Shown: positions 9,076 to 18,590 of the stretch, piece after piece | Numbering within the stretch: the stretch's first letter is position 1 | Layout of the letters: each line of letters starts with the position of its first letter | Source: Pseudomonas sp. G2-4 | Lineage (GTDB): Bacteria > Pseudomonadota > Gammaproteobacteria > Pseudomonadales > Pseudomonadaceae | Assembly: GCF_030064125.1 (NCBI RefSeq) | Contig: NZ_CP125957.1 | Span: 3,162,001 to 3,226,000, forward strand | Length of the DNA stretch: 64,000 bases | Reading direction: 5' to 3' | The notes under the pieces: model-generated | Databases searched by the model: none | What the model was told of the DNA's origin: nothing | The model's input: only the letters and a program-made list of their open reading frames with translations | Program-made: the position numbers and the translations under genes

Positions 9076-9597
9076 ATGAAAATGAAAACCTGCGCGATTG
9101 CTGCTTTTTTCCTGCTGACTGCACCGCTTGTCCATGCAGTTGAGGCCACGCCGTACGTGTACAGCTCGGTGGCCGAGCAGCCAAAGAACGTGAATGACCG
9201 CGAGATCGCTGCGTTGTTCGACCGTTGGAATGCGGCGCTGCAAACCGGCAGCGCTAGCGCGGTGACGAGCCTGTACGCACCGGATGCGATTTTGCAACCG
9301 ACTGTTTCCAATAAGGTGCGCAACACACCGGCGCAAATCCAGGATTATTTCCAGCACTTCCTGGCGGCTAAGCCGGCCGGACAAATCAACTACCGGGAGA
9401 TCCGCCATCTGGGCCCCGATGCGGCGATGGACAGCGGTGTCTATACCTTCTCTCTGACCAATGCCGACGGTTCCAAGCGGGACGTCCAGGCACGCTACAC
9501 TTTCCTCTATGAGCGCCTCGACGGGCAGTGGAAAATCATCAACCATCACTCATCGGCGATGCCCGAAGTGCCCAAAACCCTGCACGCCAGTCACTGA
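9076..9597 (+). CDS. Secreted NTF2-like protein (SgcJ/EcaC-type, DUF4440-like)
   Basis: A 173-residue protein with a signal peptide (residues 1-21, MKMKTCAIAAFFLLTAPLVHA) and a SnoaL/NTF2-like fold: IAALFDRWNAALQTGSASAV, then a Y-x-P-D-A motif, and a C-terminal WKIINHHSSAMPE. The last stretch is typical of the SgcJ/EcaC and calmodulin-kinase-association-domain-like groups. The start at 9076 is chosen because AAGGAA precedes it and a clean signal peptide follows. These proteins are usually annotated as oxidoreductases or ketosteroid-isomerase-like without a proven reaction. It is transcribed divergently from the sensor operon, separated by 171 bp. Confidence 0.8.
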   Translation: MKMKTCAIAAFFLLTAPLVHAVEATPYVYSSVAEQPKNVNDREIAALFDRWNAALQTGSASAVTSLYAPDAILQPTVSNKVRNTPAQIQDYFQHFLAAKPAGQINYREIRHLGPDAAMDSGVYTFSLTNADGSKRDVQARYTFLYERLDGQWKIINHHSSAMPEVPKTLHASH

Positions 9598-9609
9598 TAC
9601 CCACCCCCC

Positions 9610-9650
9610 GTGGCGAGGGAGCTCGCTCTCGCCGGGCTGCGCAGCAGCCC
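9610..9650. repeat. Single REP element
   Basis: One copy of the same REP family as at 3247-3338 (GTGGCGAGGGAGCTCGCTCT, then an inner GGGCTGC-GCAGCCC hairpin). It follows the stop of the NTF2-like gene by 12 bp and could act as its terminator. No inverted partner is present in the 130 bp up to the sigma-factor gene. Confidence 0.75.
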
Positions 9651-9733
9651 CTCGAGGTGCTCCCCAAAGCCATAAGGCCACCACCGCATTTACATATTCC
9701 TGCATAAATAGCTTGGATTAGCCTGCGAACATT

Positions 9734-9758
9734 AATTAGAATCAGTCTCATTTGAGAC
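9734..9758. promoter_or_regulatory. Fur-box-like site with adjoining palindrome, upstream of the sigma gene
   Basis: The 19 bases AATTAGAATCAGTCTCATT resemble the Pseudomonas Fur operator (core AGAATCAGTCTCATT against AGAATGATTCTCATT, 13 of 15). Overlapping it, GTCTCA-TT-TGAGAC at 9745-9758 is a perfect inverted repeat. The site is 25-50 bp ahead of the FecI-type sigma gene, where iron repression of such genes normally acts. Binding by Fur is inferred. Confidence 0.6.
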
Positions 9759-9782
9759 ATTCCATGCGCAGGGCTTCTTGAC

Positions 9783-10292
9783 ATGTTTGATGCAGCTACG
9801 CCTACGGAGCACTCCCTACACGCGTTGTACCGTGACCACGGCGGTTGGCTGGAAGGCTGGTTGAGACGGCGCATGGGCAATGCCTGGGATGCGGCGGACC
9901 TGCGCCAGGATACTTTTCTGCGAGTACTGTCCAGCTCCCAGCCGTTGGCCGATTTGCATGAGCCCCGTGCCTATCTGCTGACGGTCGGCAAGCGGCTGCT
10001 GAGCAATTTCTACACCCGTCGCAATCTGGAGCAAGCGTATCTCGACGCCCTGGCGAGCTTGCCCGAAGACAGCGTGCCGTCTCCAGAACAGCGCTGGCTA
10101 TTGCTGGAAACCCTGCAAGCCCTGGACGAATTGCTTGATGGCCTGCCGCCTCTGGTGCGTCGGGCCTTTTTATGGAGCCAGCTTGAAGGCTTGGGCTACC
10201 GTGAAATTGCCGAGCGCCTGCAGGTGTCCGAGCGCACCATCAAACGCTACATGGCCCAGGCCTATGAACATTGCCTGTTGGTGGATTTTTGA
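9783..10292 (+). CDS. FecI-type ECF RNA polymerase sigma factor
   Basis: A 169-residue iron-starvation sigma factor. Region 2 is near residues 10-75 (LYRDHGGWLEGWLRRRMGNA, DAADLRQDTFLRVL), and region 4 near 108-160 (LDGLPPLVRRAFLWSQLEGL, GYREIAERLQVSERTIKRYM). It has the length and lack of region 3 typical of FecI/PvdS/FpvI. It is followed by a FecR anti-sigma gene (TTGA overlap) and a TonB receptor with a signalling domain, so it should direct transcription of the receptor, and perhaps the siderophore genes, when ferric achromobactin is bound outside. A Fur-like box precedes it. Confidence 0.9.
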   Translation: MFDAATPTEHSLHALYRDHGGWLEGWLRRRMGNAWDAADLRQDTFLRVLSSSQPLADLHEPRAYLLTVGKRLLSNFYTRRNLEQAYLDALASLPEDSVPSPEQRWLLLETLQALDELLDGLPPLVRRAFLWSQLEGLGYREIAERLQVSERTIKRYMAQAYEHCLLVDF

Positions 10293-11236
10293 TTCGTCCG
10301 GCCCCTTCGCCCGAAGCCCGCGAAATCGCACGTGCGGCGGCCCGCTGGCTGGCCTTGATGGAGTTCAACGGGGACGAATTTGATTCCGCCGCCTTGCAAC
10401 AATGGCGCGAAAGCAGCGCCCAGCACGAGGCTGCCTGGCAAAAAGCCCAACGATTGCGTCAGCGCTTTGCCGGGGTGCCGCCGTCCCTGGGGATGGCAAC
10501 GCTGGACCGCCCGGCAATGGCCCGCCGCGCCGTGCTCAAGCGCGCATTGGGCGTTGCCGCAGTGGTGCCGGCCGCCTGGCTGTTGGGGCGAGAACTGCCG
10601 CTGGAGGTCTGGCGCGCTGACTTGCACACCGGCACTGGCGAACAACGACGTTGGTCGCTGATGGATGGCAGCACCTTACAGTTAAACACCGACAGCGCCG
10701 TGGACCTTGATCTCAAGGCGCGGCGACTGGTGCTGGTGCAAGGCGAGCTGGCCCTCAACGTCACAGGGACCACGCCATTGGCCATCCAGGCACCCTATGG
10801 GCTCATCACGGTCAACCGCGGTGAGGTTTGCGTACGCTTGAGTGAACACAACTGTCGAGTGTCGGTGGCAAGCGGCTCGGCGCAGTTGCAACCATCGCGC
10901 GGGCCGCAGTTGACCCTGGAGCAAGGCCAGCAAGTCAGCCTCCAGCCAGCGGGGGCCGGGCCCGTGGACGCCTTTGACGTGGCACAACTGGGTTGGCGTG
11001 ACGGGGTGCTATTGGCGCAAAACCAGCCGTTAGGGGATTTTCTCCGCGAACTGGGCCGCTATCGCCCGGGCGTGTTGCGCTGGGATGCAGCCCTGGAATC
11101 CCTTCGCGTCACCGGCAGCTTTCGCCTGGAAAACACCGATCGAATCCTCGGGTTGCTCGCGGCCAGCCTGCCGCTGGACGTGCAAACACGCACCCGCTAT
11201 TGGGTCACGTTATCGCCTCGCAAAAATACTGCGTGA
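10289..11236 (+). CDS. FecR-family anti-sigma / surface-signalling regulator
   Basis: A 315-residue inner-membrane regulator that relays receptor occupancy to the sigma factor. The N-terminal DUF4880-like part (AREIARAAARWLALM, FDSAALQQWRESSAQHEAAW) lies in the cytoplasm. One membrane segment is near residue 90 (LKRALGVAAVVPAAWLLG). The periplasmic FecR domain (RRWSLMDGSTLQLNTDSAVD, then APYGLITVNRGEVCV) and a DUF4974-like end follow. I place the start at TTG 10289, overlapping the sigma-factor stop as TTGA; another in-frame TTG at 10271 would add six residues. Both are non-ATG, so the exact start is uncertain. Confidence 0.87.
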   Translation: MIRPAPSPEAREIARAAARWLALMEFNGDEFDSAALQQWRESSAQHEAAWQKAQRLRQRFAGVPPSLGMATLDRPAMARRAVLKRALGVAAVVPAAWLLGRELPLEVWRADLHTGTGEQRRWSLMDGSTLQLNTDSAVDLDLKARRLVLVQGELALNVTGTTPLAIQAPYGLITVNRGEVCVRLSEHNCRVSVASGSAQLQPSRGPQLTLEQGQQVSLQPAGAGPVDAFDVAQLGWRDGVLLAQNQPLGDFLRELGRYRPGVLRWDAALESLRVTGSFRLENTDRILGLLAASLPLDVQTRTRYWVTLSPRKNTA

Positions 11237-11303
11237 AGCGTGTCCCCTTTTTTTGTCTCGCTTGTCATTCAAGGCAACTGAACAAAAATGAGAGCGCCTT
11301 CTA

Positions 11304-13736
11304 ATGTCTGCAGTAGTACCTTTGCGTTTTCGCCCGGCCCTTGCCGGCTGGCGTCCGCTGTTGAACCTGAGTCTCTTGCTGAGCCTGAGCGCCAGTCCAT
11401 TCTTCATCTCCCCCAGCCAGGCCGAAGACGCTGCCCGACGCAGCTATCAGGTGCCGGCAGGCAGCCTCAGCGCGGCGTTGACTCGGTTTGCCGGGCTGGC
11501 GGGTGTCAACCTGTCGGTCGACCCGGCCCTGGTCAGCGGCCGCAACAGCGCCGGGCTGTCGGGTGAATATGGGGTGGAAGAGGGCTTTTCGCGGCTGTTG
11601 CAGGGCTCCGGCCTGCAGCTTCAGCCAGTGGGAGAACAGGCGTTCATCCTGACCCCCGCACCAGAAGGCGGTAGCCTGCAACTGGCCCCGACCTCGATTC
11701 TTGGCGCCACTGCCGCGACAGACGTCGAGGCGTTTGCCGGCGGCCAAGTCGCTCGTCGTGGTTCGCAAGGCTTGCTGGGCTCGCGGGATTTCATGGAAAC
11801 GCCGTTCAGCATGACCACCTACACCAGCGAGGCGGTCAAGAACCAGCAGGCGCGCACCTTGGGCGACCTGATCGCCAGCGATCCTTCCGTTCGCGCCACC
11901 AACCCGGCGGGCGGGCGTTATGAGCAGTTCACCATTCGTGGGTTGAGCCTGTTCAACAGTGATGTTGCCTACAACGGTCTCTATGGCGTCCTGCCCACCT
12001 ACACGATTGACATGGAGATGGCCGAACGCGTCGACATCCTCAAAGGGCCGAGCCAGCTCATCAACGGCATTTCGCCGCGGGGCAGCGTGGGGGGCGGGAT
12101 CAACGTGGTGCCCAAGCGCGCGACTGACAAGCCCATCACGTCGATCACCGGCAGCTACGCTTCCGACAGCCAGCCAGGTGCTGCCGTGGATGTCGGTCGG
12201 CGTTTTGGTGAAGATAACCAGTTCGGTGTCCGCTTCAACGGTGTGAAACAGTCCGGCGACACCGATTGGGATCACCAGAGCGTTGATCGTGAAATGGCGG
12301 TCCTTGGTCTGGATTTCCGCGGTGAGCGCCTGCGCGTCTCGACGGACATCGGGCGCACCGAACGAGATACCGATGCACCGCAAGAGCGCGTCCAGGTTGC
12401 TGCCGCCGCACCGGTGCCACATGCCAGCGATGTCGATCGCAACTACGCGCAGCGTTGGAGCAAGGCGCGCACCAAGGATACCTTCGGCACGGTCAATGCG
12501 GAGTTCGATGTCAACGACTCCGTCATGCTGTACGGCGGCGTGGGGGCGCGCAAAAGTAATCATGAGTTCCTTCGGCATGCCGTTTCGGTTCTCAACGAAG
12601 CCGGAGATTTCCGTGTTCAACCCCGTGACTTCACCCGCGACGAAAATGTCCGGACGGCCAATGCCGGGGTGCGCAACTGGTTCCATACCGGCCCGGTGAG
12701 CCATGAGGTCAATCTGGCCGCCAGCTATTTCTACATGGATTTCACCAATGGCGGCGCCCGCTATGATCAGTCCGACAGCAACCTGTATGACCCGGTAGTC
12801 ACACCGACCCCTGTCACCCCCACGCGACAAGATAACAAGGTCTACACCGAGAACCGTTTCAGCGGCGTGGCGTTGTCTGACACGCTGGGGTTCTTCGACG
12901 ACCGACTGCTGCTAACCCTCGGCGCCCGCTGGCAGCGGGTGAAGGTCGACGACTGGACGAATGACATCAAAGGCGAGACCGCCTACGACGACGAAAAGGT
13001 TTCACCTTCGGGCGGCATCCTGTTCAAGGCTACCGATAAATTGTCCCTGTATGCCAACTACATGGAAGGCTTGAGCCAGGGCAAGATCGCACCGACGAAT
13101 ACGATAAATGAGGACGAAATTTTCCCACCGTTCATCAGTCGTTCGGTCGAGGTCGGGGCCAAATATGACGCGGGGGCGTTCGCGTTGACTGCCGCCCTGT
13201 TCCGGATCAAGCAGCCCGCCTATGCGGTCGACGAGACAAATCCCACGAGACGCGTCTTCGGCCCGAACGGCAAGCGTGAAAACACCGGTGTTGAACTGAG
13301 CGTATTTGGTGAACCTGTCAAGGGTACGCGCTTGCTCGGCGGCGTGATGTACATCGACAGCAAGCTGACCAACACCACCAACGGTACCTTCGACGGCAAC
13401 CGGGCACCCGCCACGCCGAAATACAACGTCAACCTGGGCGCCGAGTGGGACGTACCGACCGTGCAGGGGTTGACCCTGACCAGTCGCGGCATCTATTCCA
13501 GCTCGCAATACCTGGACCAGTCCAACACCAAGGAAATCGACTCCTGGGAGCGCTTCGACGTGGGCGCACGCTACGCGTTCAAGGTCGACGAAAAGAACAT
13601 CACCCTGCGTGCCAATATCGAGAACGTGGCGGACAAGCGCTACTGGAGTTCGGCCGGGGCCTCGGATGACAGCGAACCTGGCTTGACGCTGGCAACCCCG
13701 CGTACCTACCTCCTGTCGGCTACTGTCGACTTCTAA
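11304..13736 (+). CDS. TonB-dependent siderophore receptor with N-terminal signalling (STN) domain
   Basis: An 810-residue outer-membrane receptor. After an N-terminal signal sequence (to about residue 40), residues 48-120 form a secretin/TonB short N-terminal domain (SYQVPAGSLSAALTRFA), the part that contacts FecR. The plug follows (TIRGLSLFNSDVAYNGLYG, MAERVDILKGPSQLINGISP), then a beta-barrel ending in LLSATVDF with a C-terminal Phe. The position between the sigma/anti-sigma pair and the acs genes indicates ferric achromobactin as ligand; that is inference from context. The gap of 67 bp to fecR may hold the sigma-dependent promoter. Confidence 0.9.
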   Translation: MSAVVPLRFRPALAGWRPLLNLSLLLSLSASPFFISPSQAEDAARRSYQVPAGSLSAALTRFAGLAGVNLSVDPALVSGRNSAGLSGEYGVEEGFSRLLQGSGLQLQPVGEQAFILTPAPEGGSLQLAPTSILGATAATDVEAFAGGQVARRGSQGLLGSRDFMETPFSMTTYTSEAVKNQQARTLGDLIASDPSVRATNPAGGRYEQFTIRGLSLFNSDVAYNGLYGVLPTYTIDMEMAERVDILKGPSQLINGISPRGSVGGGINVVPKRATDKPITSITGSYASDSQPGAAVDVGRRFGEDNQFGVRFNGVKQSGDTDWDHQSVDREMAVLGLDFRGERLRVSTDIGRTERDTDAPQERVQVAAAAPVPHASDVDRNYAQRWSKARTKDTFGTVNAEFDVNDSVMLYGGVGARKSNHEFLRHAVSVLNEAGDFRVQPRDFTRDENVRTANAGVRNWFHTGPVSHEVNLAASYFYMDFTNGGARYDQSDSNLYDPVVTPTPVTPTRQDNKVYTENRFSGVALSDTLGFFDDRLLLTLGARWQRVKVDDWTNDIKGETAYDDEKVSPSGGILFKATDKLSLYANYMEGLSQGKIAPTNTINEDEIFPPFISRSVEVGAKYDAGAFALTAALFRIKQPAYAVDETNPTRRVFGPNGKRENTGVELSVFGEPVKGTRLLGGVMYIDSKLTNTTNGTFDGNRAPATPKYNVNLGAEWDVPTVQGLTLTSRGIYSSSQYLDQSNTKEIDSWERFDVGARYAFKVDEKNITLRANIENVADKRYWSSAGASDDSEPGLTLATPRTYLLSATVDF

Positions 13737-13746
13737 ACCGATCATC

Positions 13747-13764
13747 AGCTCCATGGAAGGAGCT
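13747..13764 (+). terminator. Small hairpin after the receptor gene
   Basis: AGCTCC-ATGGAA-GGAGCT forms a perfect 6-bp stem 10 bp after the receptor stop codon. It is followed by AT-rich sequence but not by a clear T run, so it is at best a weak terminator. Confidence 0.35.
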
Positions 13765-14054
13765 AACTTATTCATTAAACACTGTCGCTTTGATATTAAC
13801 TGATATTACTTTGCAATTAATGGAGTCGATAATCTGATATAAAAGTTAGCCAATACTACTTCTCGCACTGATATCATAGTGCCTATTTCGATATATTTAA
13901 TGCTGTTGATCCGTGTTTATCCGGTGAGCTTTCCCTGCGCGCTCATTAAACGAAGTATCAGCTCCGACCTGGCATATTTTATTTGCGATTACTTGTTGCA
14001 GTAACAGGTAAATGATAATAGTTTGCATGTCGGGACTTATCAGGGTTGATACTC
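13765..14054. other. AT-rich intergenic region ahead of the acs operon
   Basis: About 290 bp without a credible gene, clearly AT-richer than its surroundings (for example the stretch around 13780-13900). It separates the receptor from acsF and should contain the operon promoter. Apart from the Fur-like box at 14008-14026 I find no further element that I can name. Confidence 0.6.
14008..14026. promoter_or_regulatory. Fur-box-like site upstream of acsF
   Basis: GTAAATGATAATAGTTTGC matches the 19-bp Fur consensus GATAATGATAATCATTATC at 13 positions, including the central AATGATAAT. It lies 28 bp ahead of the acsF start, in a position to repress the biosynthetic operon when iron is plentiful. 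Confidence 0.65.
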
Positions 14055-15431
14055 ATGTTGAATGAAAGCGTTTTGCGCATAGATGCTTTGCAGAAAGACA
14101 ATGCTCATTATCTGAACCGTCAAGGTCGGTTCGAATCCAATGTCCGCAGTTATCCGCGCAAGTTGCCTTTGGCCATCGCCAAGGCCCGTGGCGTATGGGT
14201 CACGGATGTGGAAGGCAAGACCTACCTCGACTGCCTGGCCGGTGCTGGCACCCTGGCCTTGGGGCATAACCATGAAGACATCGTCGCCAGCATCGATCAC
14301 TTCATGGCCTCGGGCATGCCCATGCACACCTTGGACCTCACCACGCCGCAAAAGGACGCTTTCAGCGAAAAACTGTTGAGCCTGTTGCCGGGGCAGGGGC
14401 GTGACTATTGCCTGCAATTCTGTGGCCCTTCCGGGGCGGATGCCGTCGAGGCAGCGCTCAAGTTGGCCAAGACCGTCACCGGGCGCAGCAACATCATCAG
14501 CTTCAGTGGTGGCTACCACGGCATGACCCACGGCGCCCTGGCGGTGACCGGTAACACGGGGCCGAAAAATGCCGTGGCGTCCTTGATGCCAGGCGTGCAG
14601 TTCATGCCGTACCCCCATGAATACCGCTGCCCGCTGGGTATCGGTGGCGAGGCCGGCATCGAAGCGCTGGCCCATTATTTCACCCAGTTCATCGAGGACG
14701 TGGAAAGCGGCGTCTCGCTGCCCGCCGCGGTTATTCTGGAAGCGGTGCAGGGCGAGGGCGGCGTCAATTGCGCGCCAGCCCAATGGTTGCGCCGCATCCG
14801 CGAGGTCACCCAACAGTACGGCATCGTGCTGATTGTCGACGAAGTCCAGGCCGGTTTTGGCCGCACGGGCAAGATGTTCGCCTTCGAGCATGCCGGGATC
14901 GAACCGGACATTATCGTCATGTCCAAGGCGGTGGGGGGCGGGCTGCCGCTGGCATTGCTGGGCATCAAGCGTCAGTTCGACGCCTGGGAGCCTGGCGCCC
15001 ACACCGGGACCTTTCGTGGCAACCAGATGGCCATGGCCACGGGCCTGGCGACGCTCAACGCCTTGCAGCGACAAAACCTTCCAGCCCAGGCCGAACGCCG
15101 CGGGCACTGGCTCAAGACCCAGCTGATACAGCTGCAGCAACGCTTCCCGGCCCTCGGCCAAGTGCGTGGCCGCGGGCTGATGTTGGGCATCGAGATCGTC
15201 GACGAGCGCCAGGCCCCTGATCGCCTGAACAGCTTCCCGGGAGATCCGACCCTGGCGGTAGCCACCCAGAAACACTGCTTCGATCATGGATTGCTGCTTG
15301 AGCGAGGCGGACGCCAGGGCAACGTGATCCGCCTCTTGCCACCGTTGATCATCGACGATGAGCAATGCGCCCTGGCGATCGATCGATTTGAAAAAGCCAT
15401 GGCGACGGCGCTCTTGCAAGAGCGCGGTTAA
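14055..15431 (+). CDS. acsF: Diaminobutyrate--2-oxoglutarate aminotransferase, achromobactin AcsF
   Basis: A 458-residue class III PLP aminotransferase that makes L-2,4-diaminobutyrate from aspartate semialdehyde and an amino donor, a building block of achromobactin. Visible family motifs are [52 protein letters not shown] and the cofactor lysine Lys291 in VMSKAVGGG. The ATG at 14055 has AGGG 9 bp upstream and is preferred to a TTG at 14046. It is the first gene of the acs operon, behind a Fur-like box. 171 bp separate it from acsD, more than between the other genes, so a second promoter is possible there. Confidence 0.9.
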   Translation: MLNESVLRIDALQKDNAHYLNRQGRFESNVRSYPRKLPLAIAKARGVWVTDVEGKTYLDCLAGAGTLALGHNHEDIVASIDHFMASGMPMHTLDLTTPQKDAFSEKLLSLLPGQGRDYCLQFCGPSGADAVEAALKLAKTVTGRSNIISFSGGYHGMTHGALAVTGNTGPKNAVASLMPGVQFMPYPHEYRCPLGIGGEAGIEALAHYFTQFIEDVESGVSLPAAVILEAVQGEGGVNCAPAQWLRRIREVTQQYGIVLIVDEVQAGFGRTGKMFAFEHAGIEPDIIVMSKAVGGGLPLALLGIKRQFDAWEPGAHTGTFRGNQMAMATGLATLNALQRQNLPAQAERRGHWLKTQLIQLQQRFPALGQVRGRGLMLGIEIVDERQAPDRLNSFPGDPTLAVATQKHCFDHGLLLERGGRQGNVIRLLPPLIIDDEQCALAIDRFEKAMATALLQERG

Positions 15432-15601
15432 AAGAACGGCCCGGAGATGGGCGCGACCATGTAAGTCATATCAGTCATTTGATAAACAGCGCTAAACATT
15501 TCCCGATATTGGGAAGATGGGCATCTATTGTTTCGCTGAATGCTATTTGAACTTGCCCAGACATGAAGTCATCCGTAACCCACCGGTTACGAGGAGCAAC
15601 T

Positions 15602-17386
15602 ATGCAATATCCCGATCGTACCGCTTTATCCAATCGTGTCAGCGAGTTGGCAAGCACGCGCGCCTTGCTCAATTGCCTGATCAAAGAGTTTGCACTGCCT
15701 GAAAATTGCCTGCGTTATAACTGGCCGCAAGAGATGAGCGGCATCGCGCCAGGAAGTTACCTGGAAGGGCTGCAGTGCAAAGGTATTCCGTTGACCATCG
15801 GCTTGCCCAACGGCCAACAATTCTTCGTGATGGTGGATCGGCGCGACCGACTCGGCAGCCATCGCTATCTGTCCGATGTGTATGCGCGTCAGGGCGATGC
15901 GCCATGGAGCAGCCTAGCTTTCCCTGAATTCGTCGCGCAACTGCTCAGCGCCTGCGAACACATGACCCGCGCCAGCAACGATGAGCTGCTCGACCAGGTG
16001 CTGCAAAGCCAGTCCCTGACCGCCGCCATCGTCGCCCACAACATGGATGGCGAAGGTCCCGCGCCCTTGAGCAATTACCTGGCCAGCGAACAAGGCCTGT
16101 GGTTCGGTCACCCTAACCATCCGGCGCCCAAGGCGCGCCTCTGGCCCGCTGATCTGGCCCAGGAAACCTATGCGCCGGAGTTCCAGGCACGCACGGCATT
16201 GCATCTGTTTGAAGTGCCGCGCGAAGGACTGCGCATCACCGCCAATGGCCTGACCGACGAGCAGGTGCTGGCCGGGTTCGCCGATCAAGGCCGCGCGGCG
16301 CCGGGCAGGGCGATCATCTGCCTGCACCCGGTCCAGGCGCAGTTGTTCGTGCAGGATCGCCGGGTGCAACAATTGCTGGAGCGGGGCGAGCTACGGGACC
16401 TGGGCCCCACCGGCGCACTCGCCAGCCCGACGGCGTCCATGCGCACCTGGTACATCGAGGGCCATGACTATTTCATCAAGGGCTCGCTGAACGTACGCAT
16501 CACCAATTGCGTGCGCAAGAACGCCTGGTACGAGCTGGAAAGCACCTTGATCATCGATCAGCTGTTCCAGCGCTTGCAGCAGACCCAACCTGAAACACTG
16601 GGCGGCCTGTCCACCGTGGCCGAGCCGGGCTCAGTGAGCTGGGCGCCGAAACAGGCCAGCGAAGCCGACGGCCATTGGTTTCGCGAGCAGACTGGCGCCA
16701 TCCTGCGGGAAAACTTCTGTCGCCGCTCCGGCGCCGACGTCAGCGTGATGGCCGGTACGCTCTTCGCTCGGGACGTCCATTCGCAGCCGTTGGTCCATGA
16801 ATTCCTGCAAGGTTTCAACGGCCAGGCGCTGGAGGACGAGCAGTTGCTGGACTGGTTTGACCGCTACCAGGCGCTGTTGCTGCGCCCGGTGCTGGCGCTG
16901 TTCTTCAACCATGGCGTGGTGATGGAGCCGCACCTGCAAAACAGCGTGCTGATCCATGACAACGGCCAGCCACAGCAATTGCTGCTGCGGGATTTCGAAG
17001 GGGTCAAACTCACCGAAGAACTGGGCATGTCCACCATCGGTGTCGGCCTGCATCCTCGTGTGCGCCAATCGTTGCTCTACACCCGCGAGCAAGGCTGGAG
17101 CCGCATCAGTTATTGCCTGCTGATCAATAACCTCTGCGAAGCGGTGCTGGCCCTGAGTTGGGAACGTCCGCACCTGGCACCGTTGATGTGGCAACGGGTG
17201 GAGCAGCAACTGCGCAGTATCCGTGAAGAACTGGTGCGGCCCGCACCGGAACTGGACGCGCTGATCGCCGGGGAATCCATCGCCTGCAAGACCAACCTGA
17301 AGGTACGCCTGGCCGCCAAGGCCGATCGTCAAGCCGGCTACGTCAACCTGCGTTCGCCTTGGGGCAAGGAGGCGCGTTATGCCTAA
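15602..17386 (+). CDS. acsD: NIS siderophore synthetase AcsD
   Basis: A 594-residue IucA/IucC-family synthetase (NRPS-independent siderophore pathway). In Dickeya and P. syringae, AcsD adenylates one carboxylate of citrate and joins it to L-serine. The ATP-binding region is seen in LWFGHPNHPAPKARL (about 160-175), the HPVQAQLF segment near 245, and the C-terminal FhuF-like domain contains EPHLQNSVLIHDNGQPQ near 445. ATG 15602 has GAGGAG 5 bp upstream and removes 13 extra residues from a longer frame. acsE overlaps its end by 8 bp, fitting the next step, decarboxylation of the citryl-serine product. Confidence 0.9.
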   Translation: MQYPDRTALSNRVSELASTRALLNCLIKEFALPENCLRYNWPQEMSGIAPGSYLEGLQCKGIPLTIGLPNGQQFFVMVDRRDRLGSHRYLSDVYARQGDAPWSSLAFPEFVAQLLSACEHMTRASNDELLDQVLQSQSLTAAIVAHNMDGEGPAPLSNYLASEQGLWFGHPNHPAPKARLWPADLAQETYAPEFQARTALHLFEVPREGLRITANGLTDEQVLAGFADQGRAAPGRAIICLHPVQAQLFVQDRRVQQLLERGELRDLGPTGALASPTASMRTWYIEGHDYFIKGSLNVRITNCVRKNAWYELESTLIIDQLFQRLQQTQPETLGGLSTVAEPGSVSWAPKQASEADGHWFREQTGAILRENFCRRSGADVSVMAGTLFARDVHSQPLVHEFLQGFNGQALEDEQLLDWFDRYQALLLRPVLALFFNHGVVMEPHLQNSVLIHDNGQPQQLLLRDFEGVKLTEELGMSTIGVGLHPRVRQSLLYTREQGWSRISYCLLINNLCEAVLALSWERPHLAPLMWQRVEQQLRSIREELVRPAPELDALIAGESIACKTNLKVRLAAKADRQAGYVNLRSPWGKEARYA

Positions 17387-18590
17387 CCTGCCCGAAACCG
17401 TGATGGCCGCGATCGATGGCGCGCGCCGTCATAGCGAAGATCCGCTGGCGCTGTTTGTCTACGACCTGGACGCACTGGCCCGGCACGTCGGCGAGGTCAT
17501 GGCGGCGCTGCCCGCGGGTGTGGAGTTGTACTACGCGATCAAGGCCAACAGTGAAGCGCCGATGCTCAAGGCGCTGGCGCCGCTGGTCAGTGGATTCGAA
17601 ATCTCCTCCGGCGGTGAAATCGACCGGGTCGTGGCCTGTCCTACGCGCAAACCCTACGTGTTTTCCGGCCCGGGCAAGCTCGACTCCGACCTGCGCGCCG
17701 CCCTGGCGCATCAGGTGGAGGCGATTCATCTGGAAAGCCTTAGTGAGATCGACCGCCTGCAGCGCCTGGCGCAACAGGCCGGCCGCGTCCAACCGGTCTT
17801 TATCCGCATCAACCCCCAATTGCCATCCACCTTGTCCAGCAAACTGGCGATGGCCGGCACGGCGACGCCGTTCGGCATCGACGAGTCGGAGTTGCCCGAA
17901 GCGGTTCGGCGGGTGCAGGCGTTCAGTCACCTGACCCTCAAGGGCTTCCATGTGCACGCGATGTCCCACCAGAACGCGGTGGAGCGGCACGAACAACTGC
18001 TGGATTTCTACCTGCGACGCTGGACCGAATGGAAGGCACTGGCGACCGGGACCGAGCAACCGACGCACTTGAATGTCGGTGGCGGCATCGGTGTCGACTA
18101 CCTCACCGGACACCGGTTTGACTGGCAGCGTTTGTGCCGCCACCTGGGCCAATCCCTGGCCGCCCATGAACAACCGCCAGTGGTGCGTTTCGAGCCGGGG
18201 CGTTTCATCAGTGCGTTCTGTGGCTACTACGTGATCGAGGTGCTGGACACCAAGACCAGCCACGGCGAGCACTTCCTGGTCTGCCGGGGTGGCACCCACC
18301 AGTTCCGTCTGCCGGCGGCCCAGAGCCATGATCATCCAGTCATTCATCTGCCGCGCCGACGCAAGCCGCAGCCGGACACCGCAAAAACCTGGACCGTCGT
18401 CGGCCAGCTGTGCACACCCAAGGATGTGTTGAGCCGTGGTTGCCAATTGCAAGGCGTCGAAGTGGGCGACCTGCTGGTGCTGCCGATGGCTGGCGCCTAT
18501 GGCTACAACATCTCCCACGCCGACTTCCTGTGTCATCCGCGGCCGCTGCAGCACTTTGTCAGCGCCACGGCGCGCGGTGCCTTGTTGTGA
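17379..18590 (+). CDS. acsE: PLP-dependent decarboxylase AcsE
   Basis: A 403-residue fold-III (alanine racemase-like) decarboxylase of the ornithine/diaminopimelate decarboxylase family. The cofactor lysine is Lys55 in YYAIKANSE; the phosphate-binding glycines are in HLNVGGGIGVDY and FEPGRF, and the C-terminal GAYGYNISHADFLCHP is the usual active-site end. In achromobactin synthesis it is thought to convert the serine unit joined to citrate into ethanolamine. AAGGAGG precedes the ATG, which overlaps the end of acsD. Its stop overlaps the exporter start as GTGA. Confidence 0.9.
   Translation: MPNLPETVMAAIDGARRHSEDPLALFVYDLDALARHVGEVMAALPAGVELYYAIKANSEAPMLKALAPLVSGFEISSGGEIDRVVACPTRKPYVFSGPGKLDSDLRAALAHQVEAIHLESLSEIDRLQRLAQQAGRVQPVFIRINPQLPSTLSSKLAMAGTATPFGIDESELPEAVRRVQAFSHLTLKGFHVHAMSHQNAVERHEQLLDFYLRRWTEWKALATGTEQPTHLNVGGGIGVDYLTGHRFDWQRLCRHLGQSLAAHEQPPVVRFEPGRFISAFCGYYVIEVLDTKTSHGEHFLVCRGGTHQFRLPAAQSHDHPVIHLPRRRKPQPDTAKTWTVVGQLCTPKDVLSRGCQLQGVEVGDLLVLPMAGAYGYNISHADFLCHPRPLQHFVSATARGALL

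Noticed and set aside
11301..12830. Long minus-strand open frame inside the TonB receptor gene
   Set aside because: The receptor on the plus strand has clear STN, plug and barrel motifs; the opposite frame has no family features and no ribosome-binding site.
14040..15419. Minus-strand open frame covering acsF
   Set aside because: Shadow of a conserved aminotransferase; composition typical of reversed high-GC coding DNA.
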